DNA of 64,000 nt from DATJHM01 sp035493895 (GTDB taxonomy: Bacteria; Chloroflexota; Ktedonobacteria; Ktedonobacterales; Ktedonobacteraceae). The translations under genes were made by a program, and so were the position numbers. A model generated the notes under the pieces. The model searched no databases, was not told the DNA's origin, and was given only the letters and a program-made list of their open reading frames with translations. Shown here in pieces: positions 61,733-64,000 of this stretch. Within the stretch, counting starts at the first letter, position 1. Every line of letters starts with the position of its first letter. The stretch spans positions 62,001-126,000 of the forward strand of contig DATJHM010000261.1 of NCBI GenBank assembly GCA_035493895.1, read 5' to 3'.

Positions 61733-63637
61733 ATGCCACGTTGTCCGAATCCGCGCTGTCAGACAGACTCTCCGCCAGGAACACTGCAATGCATCAATCC
61801 ACTCTGTCAATGCCTTCTCGTCGAGACAGTCGTGGCGGGACGTTATCGCATTGAAACGTTGATCGGGATAGGTGGCATGGGCGTGGTGTACCGGGCAAGC
61901 GATACCTTCGAGATGACACAGGTTGCCCTGAAAGTGCTCACCATTACCAACAATAGCATGGATATGCCCACAGCCGTAGAGCGCTTTCGACGCGAGGCTC
62001 GCTATGCCCATCAATTGCAACACAAAAATATTGTGACGGTCCTCAATTTTGGGCAGGACGGTTCTCTACTCTATCTGGCCATGCCCCTGATCACAGGTGG
62101 CACTCTCAAAGATCTGCTCAAACCCGAGCAACCTCTCCCCATGCTCCAGGCCCAACGCTATCTCAACGATCTGGCGGCTGCTATTGATGTTATTCACGAC
62201 CATCCACAGCAGATTGTCCATCGGGATATCAAACCCTCCAATCTGCTCGTCCATCAGGACGATGGTCGTCTGGTGCTCGCTGACTTTGGGATTGCCCGTG
62301 CAATGCAGCAGGAGAAGGCGCTCACACAACGCGGCTGGTCATTGGGCACAGAACACTATATTGCGCCAGAACAGGAACAGGGCAAGCCCGAACCTGCCAG
62401 CGATATCTATGCCATGGGCGTGGTCGCGTACCAGATGTTTACCGGGCTCCTCCCCTTTCAAGCAGTCGTGCGCAACAAAACGGCCACGCTCCCAGCGCCA
62501 AGCAAGCTGAACCTGACCTTGCCTCCACCCCTTGATCCGGTTATTCTCAGGGCCATGGATATCGATCCAAAGAGGCGCTTTAGATCAGGGGAAGATTTCG
62601 CATCGGCAGTCAATCAAGCACTGGCATCCGAGGCTGAAACTATCGCCGCCATAGCCCCGACGCTTGAGGTCACAAGCAACGCGAATATTATCATACGCAC
62701 GATCATTCCAGAAAATCCCTGCGGCCAGTGTGGTCGGGAGAACCGTCCTACCTCGCATTTCTGCCGACACTGTGGGCACACGCTGGACGACACTTCGCCT
62801 CTGGTCAGTGAAACCTATCAGGTCGGGTATGTGAGCGAGGGCGGATCACATACGCAGGACAATGAGGATATGATCCTCATCGTGCAGGGGCTCTGTAATA
62901 CGCTGGCAACGCCACCGCGACCGTTTGGCCTTTTCGCCGTTGCCGATGGTCTGCGCGGTCCGCAAGGCAAGGCGGCGGGGGGACACGAGGCCAGTCGTCT
63001 CGCCGTCGAAACCATCACCGATATCCTGATACCGCATCTCGTCTACCCGACACATCCGCAGCAAAACCTGGGCATGACACCCCGGCAGCCAGGCAACAGC
63101 AAACAGCTGAGCGCTCCACAGCGGACCGTACGTCATCCGGATAGCATCCTCGAACATTGGGCCCGCGATGCAATGCGACAGGCCAATCAGGTAATCTATC
63201 ACTGCAACGCCGACTACGAGACCTCCATGGCCAGTACGCTGGCTATGGCGCTCCTCTACAAACACCAGCTCTATGCCGCCAGCGTCGGCGATAGCCGGAT
63301 CTATCACTATACCAGCCACCAGGGTCTGCAACAACTCTTCCGTAAAAGCGCTCCTCTACAAGCGACCAGGCAAAATAGTTACCAGCATGGATCGGGCATA
63401 CATTATCTCGGGCAGCACCACCAGACGCACATTGAGACCTATCAGAACCCAGTCGAAACGGGAGACCTGATCCTTATCTGTAGCAATGGGCTCTGGCAAG
63501 CGGTCCCAGACGAGCATATTGCCATGCTGATGAGCCAGGGAAATGACATCGAGGTGCTCGCCCAATCACTGGCCGCCGCAGCGGGCATGGCCAGAGGGGA
63601 CGGCAACATCAGCATCATCGTTGCGAGAGTACAGTAA
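61733..63637 (+). CDS. Ser/Thr protein kinase fused to zinc ribbon and PP2C-like phosphatase domain
   Basis: 634 residues, all soluble. An N-terminal zinc knuckle (C4, C9, C20, C25) precedes a Hanks-type kinase (about 36-300) with IGIGGMGVVY, Lys67, HRDIKPSN (163-170) and DFG (184-186). A second zinc ribbon (C330, C333, C344, C347) links to a PP2C domain (about 362-634) with DNED (376-379), ADGLRG (404-409) and VGDSRIY (518-524). The expected SDGL motif reads SNGL (584-587), replacing one metal-ligand Asp by Asn585, so phosphatase activity may be reduced or absent. It would set its own phosphorylation state. ATG 61733 follows GGAG. Confidence 0.92.
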   Translation: MPRCPNPRCQTDSPPGTLQCINPLCQCLLVETVVAGRYRIETLIGIGGMGVVYRASDTFEMTQVALKVLTITNNSMDMPTAVERFRREARYAHQLQHKNIVTVLNFGQDGSLLYLAMPLITGGTLKDLLKPEQPLPMLQAQRYLNDLAAAIDVIHDHPQQIVHRDIKPSNLLVHQDDGRLVLADFGIARAMQQEKALTQRGWSLGTEHYIAPEQEQGKPEPASDIYAMGVVAYQMFTGLLPFQAVVRNKTATLPAPSKLNLTLPPPLDPVILRAMDIDPKRRFRSGEDFASAVNQALASEAETIAAIAPTLEVTSNANIIIRTIIPENPCGQCGRENRPTSHFCRHCGHTLDDTSPLVSETYQVGYVSEGGSHTQDNEDMILIVQGLCNTLATPPRPFGLFAVADGLRGPQGKAAGGHEASRLAVETITDILIPHLVYPTHPQQNLGMTPRQPGNSKQLSAPQRTVRHPDSILEHWARDAMRQANQVIYHCNADYETSMASTLAMALLYKHQLYAASVGDSRIYHYTSHQGLQQLFRKSAPLQATRQNSYQHGSGIHYLGQHHQTHIETYQNPVETGDLILICSNGLWQAVPDEHIAMLMSQGNDIEVLAQSLAAAAGMARGDGNISIIVARVQ

Positions 63638-63646
63638 CGCTCTCGG

Positions 63647-64000
63647 TCAGGCAGAAGGATCGATATAGAGAGGGAGCGTCACCGTAAAGGTCGATCCTTT
63701 ACCCGGCTGACTGCTCACATCTACCGAGCCCTGATGAGCCTGTACCACCCACTCGACAATCGAAAGACCCAATCCGCTTCCGCCTACCGCCTTCGAACGG
63801 GCCGGGTCAGCGCGATAAAAGCGTTCAAAGATATGCTCAATATCGCCCTGAGCAATACCTATGCCAGTATCAGTCACAGCGATATGTACAAGGCTCTTAC
63901 TGCTTGTCACCGAAAGCGCCACATCCCCGCCAGGATTTGTATAGGTCAGGGCATTATCAACCAGGCCCATAATCACCTGGATCAAACGAGCAGCATCTCC
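63647..64000 (-). CDS. C-terminal part of a sensor histidine kinase (partial)
   Basis: HATPase domain running off the window end: N box in IMGLVDNALTYTNPGG, G1 VTDTGIGIAQGDIEHIFERFYRADP, G2 GGSGLGLSIVEWV and the final strand GSTFTVTLPLY. Its upstream sensor and HisKA parts lie beyond 64000. It converges on the kinase-phosphatase gene with only nine bases between stops. Confidence 0.93.
   Translation of the reverse strand, partial: GDAARLIQVIMGLVDNALTYTNPGGDVALSVTSSKSLVHIAVTDTGIGIAQGDIEHIFERFYRADPARSKAVGGSGLGLSIVEWVVQAHQGSVDVSSQPGKGSTFTVTLPLYIDPSA

Noticed and set aside
1..64000. CRISPR arrays, rRNA genes, prophage modules or integrase-flanked islands
   Set aside because: No regularly spaced repeats, rRNA signatures or phage structural genes were seen; the TnpB element is the only mobile unit recognised.

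Overview
The window looks like a chromosomal segment of a Chloroflexota bacterium, most likely class Ktedonobacteria. This is inferred from the gene mix and not from a marker gene. The mix includes an XPB-type helicase, a Cdc48/VAT-type double AAA ATPase, zinc-ribbon proteins on membrane anchors, a protein kinase fused to a PP2C domain, a large exopolysaccharide cluster, GT-C glycosyltransferases and an IS200/IS605-type TnpB. Coding density is moderate. Many operons have recognisable sigma70-like promoters.

Layout. 1-6.5 kb: the tail of a probable solute-binding protein, an unresolved hypothetical ORF, a receiver-GGDEF protein (minus), then a plus-strand run of an alpha/beta-hydrolase-like protein, an XPB-type helicase, a one-cysteine thioredoxin-like protein and mannose-6-phosphate isomerase. 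6.5-17 kb (minus): a branched-chain and threonine amino-acid block, ilvB-ilvN-ilvC-leuA followed by thrB-thrC and a GT-C glycosyltransferase. It is preceded by a 104-codon leader ORF with a Leu/Val/Ile-rich end and a terminator hairpin, which together look like a classical translation-coupled attenuator. 17-22.9 kb: zinc-ribbon/jelly-roll membrane protein, thpR, ftsH (minus) and an OFA-family transporter (plus). 22.9-36.2 kb: exopolysaccharide locus. A minus-strand operon runs from a Wzz/tyrosine-kinase fusion through a Wzx-like/Wzy-like fusion, two GT4 enzymes, asnB and a third GT4, followed by a DMFase-like secreted protein. A divergent phosphoglycosyl transferase is the likely initiating enzyme.

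36.3-45.5 kb: Cdc48-like ATPase, small unknown protein, GAF/PAS histidine kinase, a PPOX/F420-type flavoprotein, membrane protein, pcm, tRNA-Val(CAC), and small proteins including a charge-segregated 66-residue one. 45.5-53.2 kb (minus): MFS transporter, acyl-CoA ligase, acyltransferase-3 and esterase, then a pair of acyl-CoA dehydrogenases. One member of the pair lacks the usual catalytic C-terminus, and the pair's promoter carries a large inverted repeat. 53.4-54.9 kb: an orphan TnpB element with candidate end hairpins and a probable omega-RNA. 55-64 kb: OmpR/HK two-component system, DUF5671-like membrane protein, a zinc-ribbon MBL-fold protein, a membrane protein, a Ser/Thr kinase-zinc ribbon-PP2C fusion and the C-terminal part of a histidine kinase running off the window.

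The strongest candidates for a second look are the ilv leader/attenuator, the inverted repeat at the acyl-CoA dehydrogenase promoter together with the asymmetric dehydrogenase pair, the orphan TnpB/omega-RNA unit, the kinase-PP2C fusion with an altered metal ligand, and the flippase-polymerase fusion. All functional calls rest on reading motifs by eye; no database search was run.
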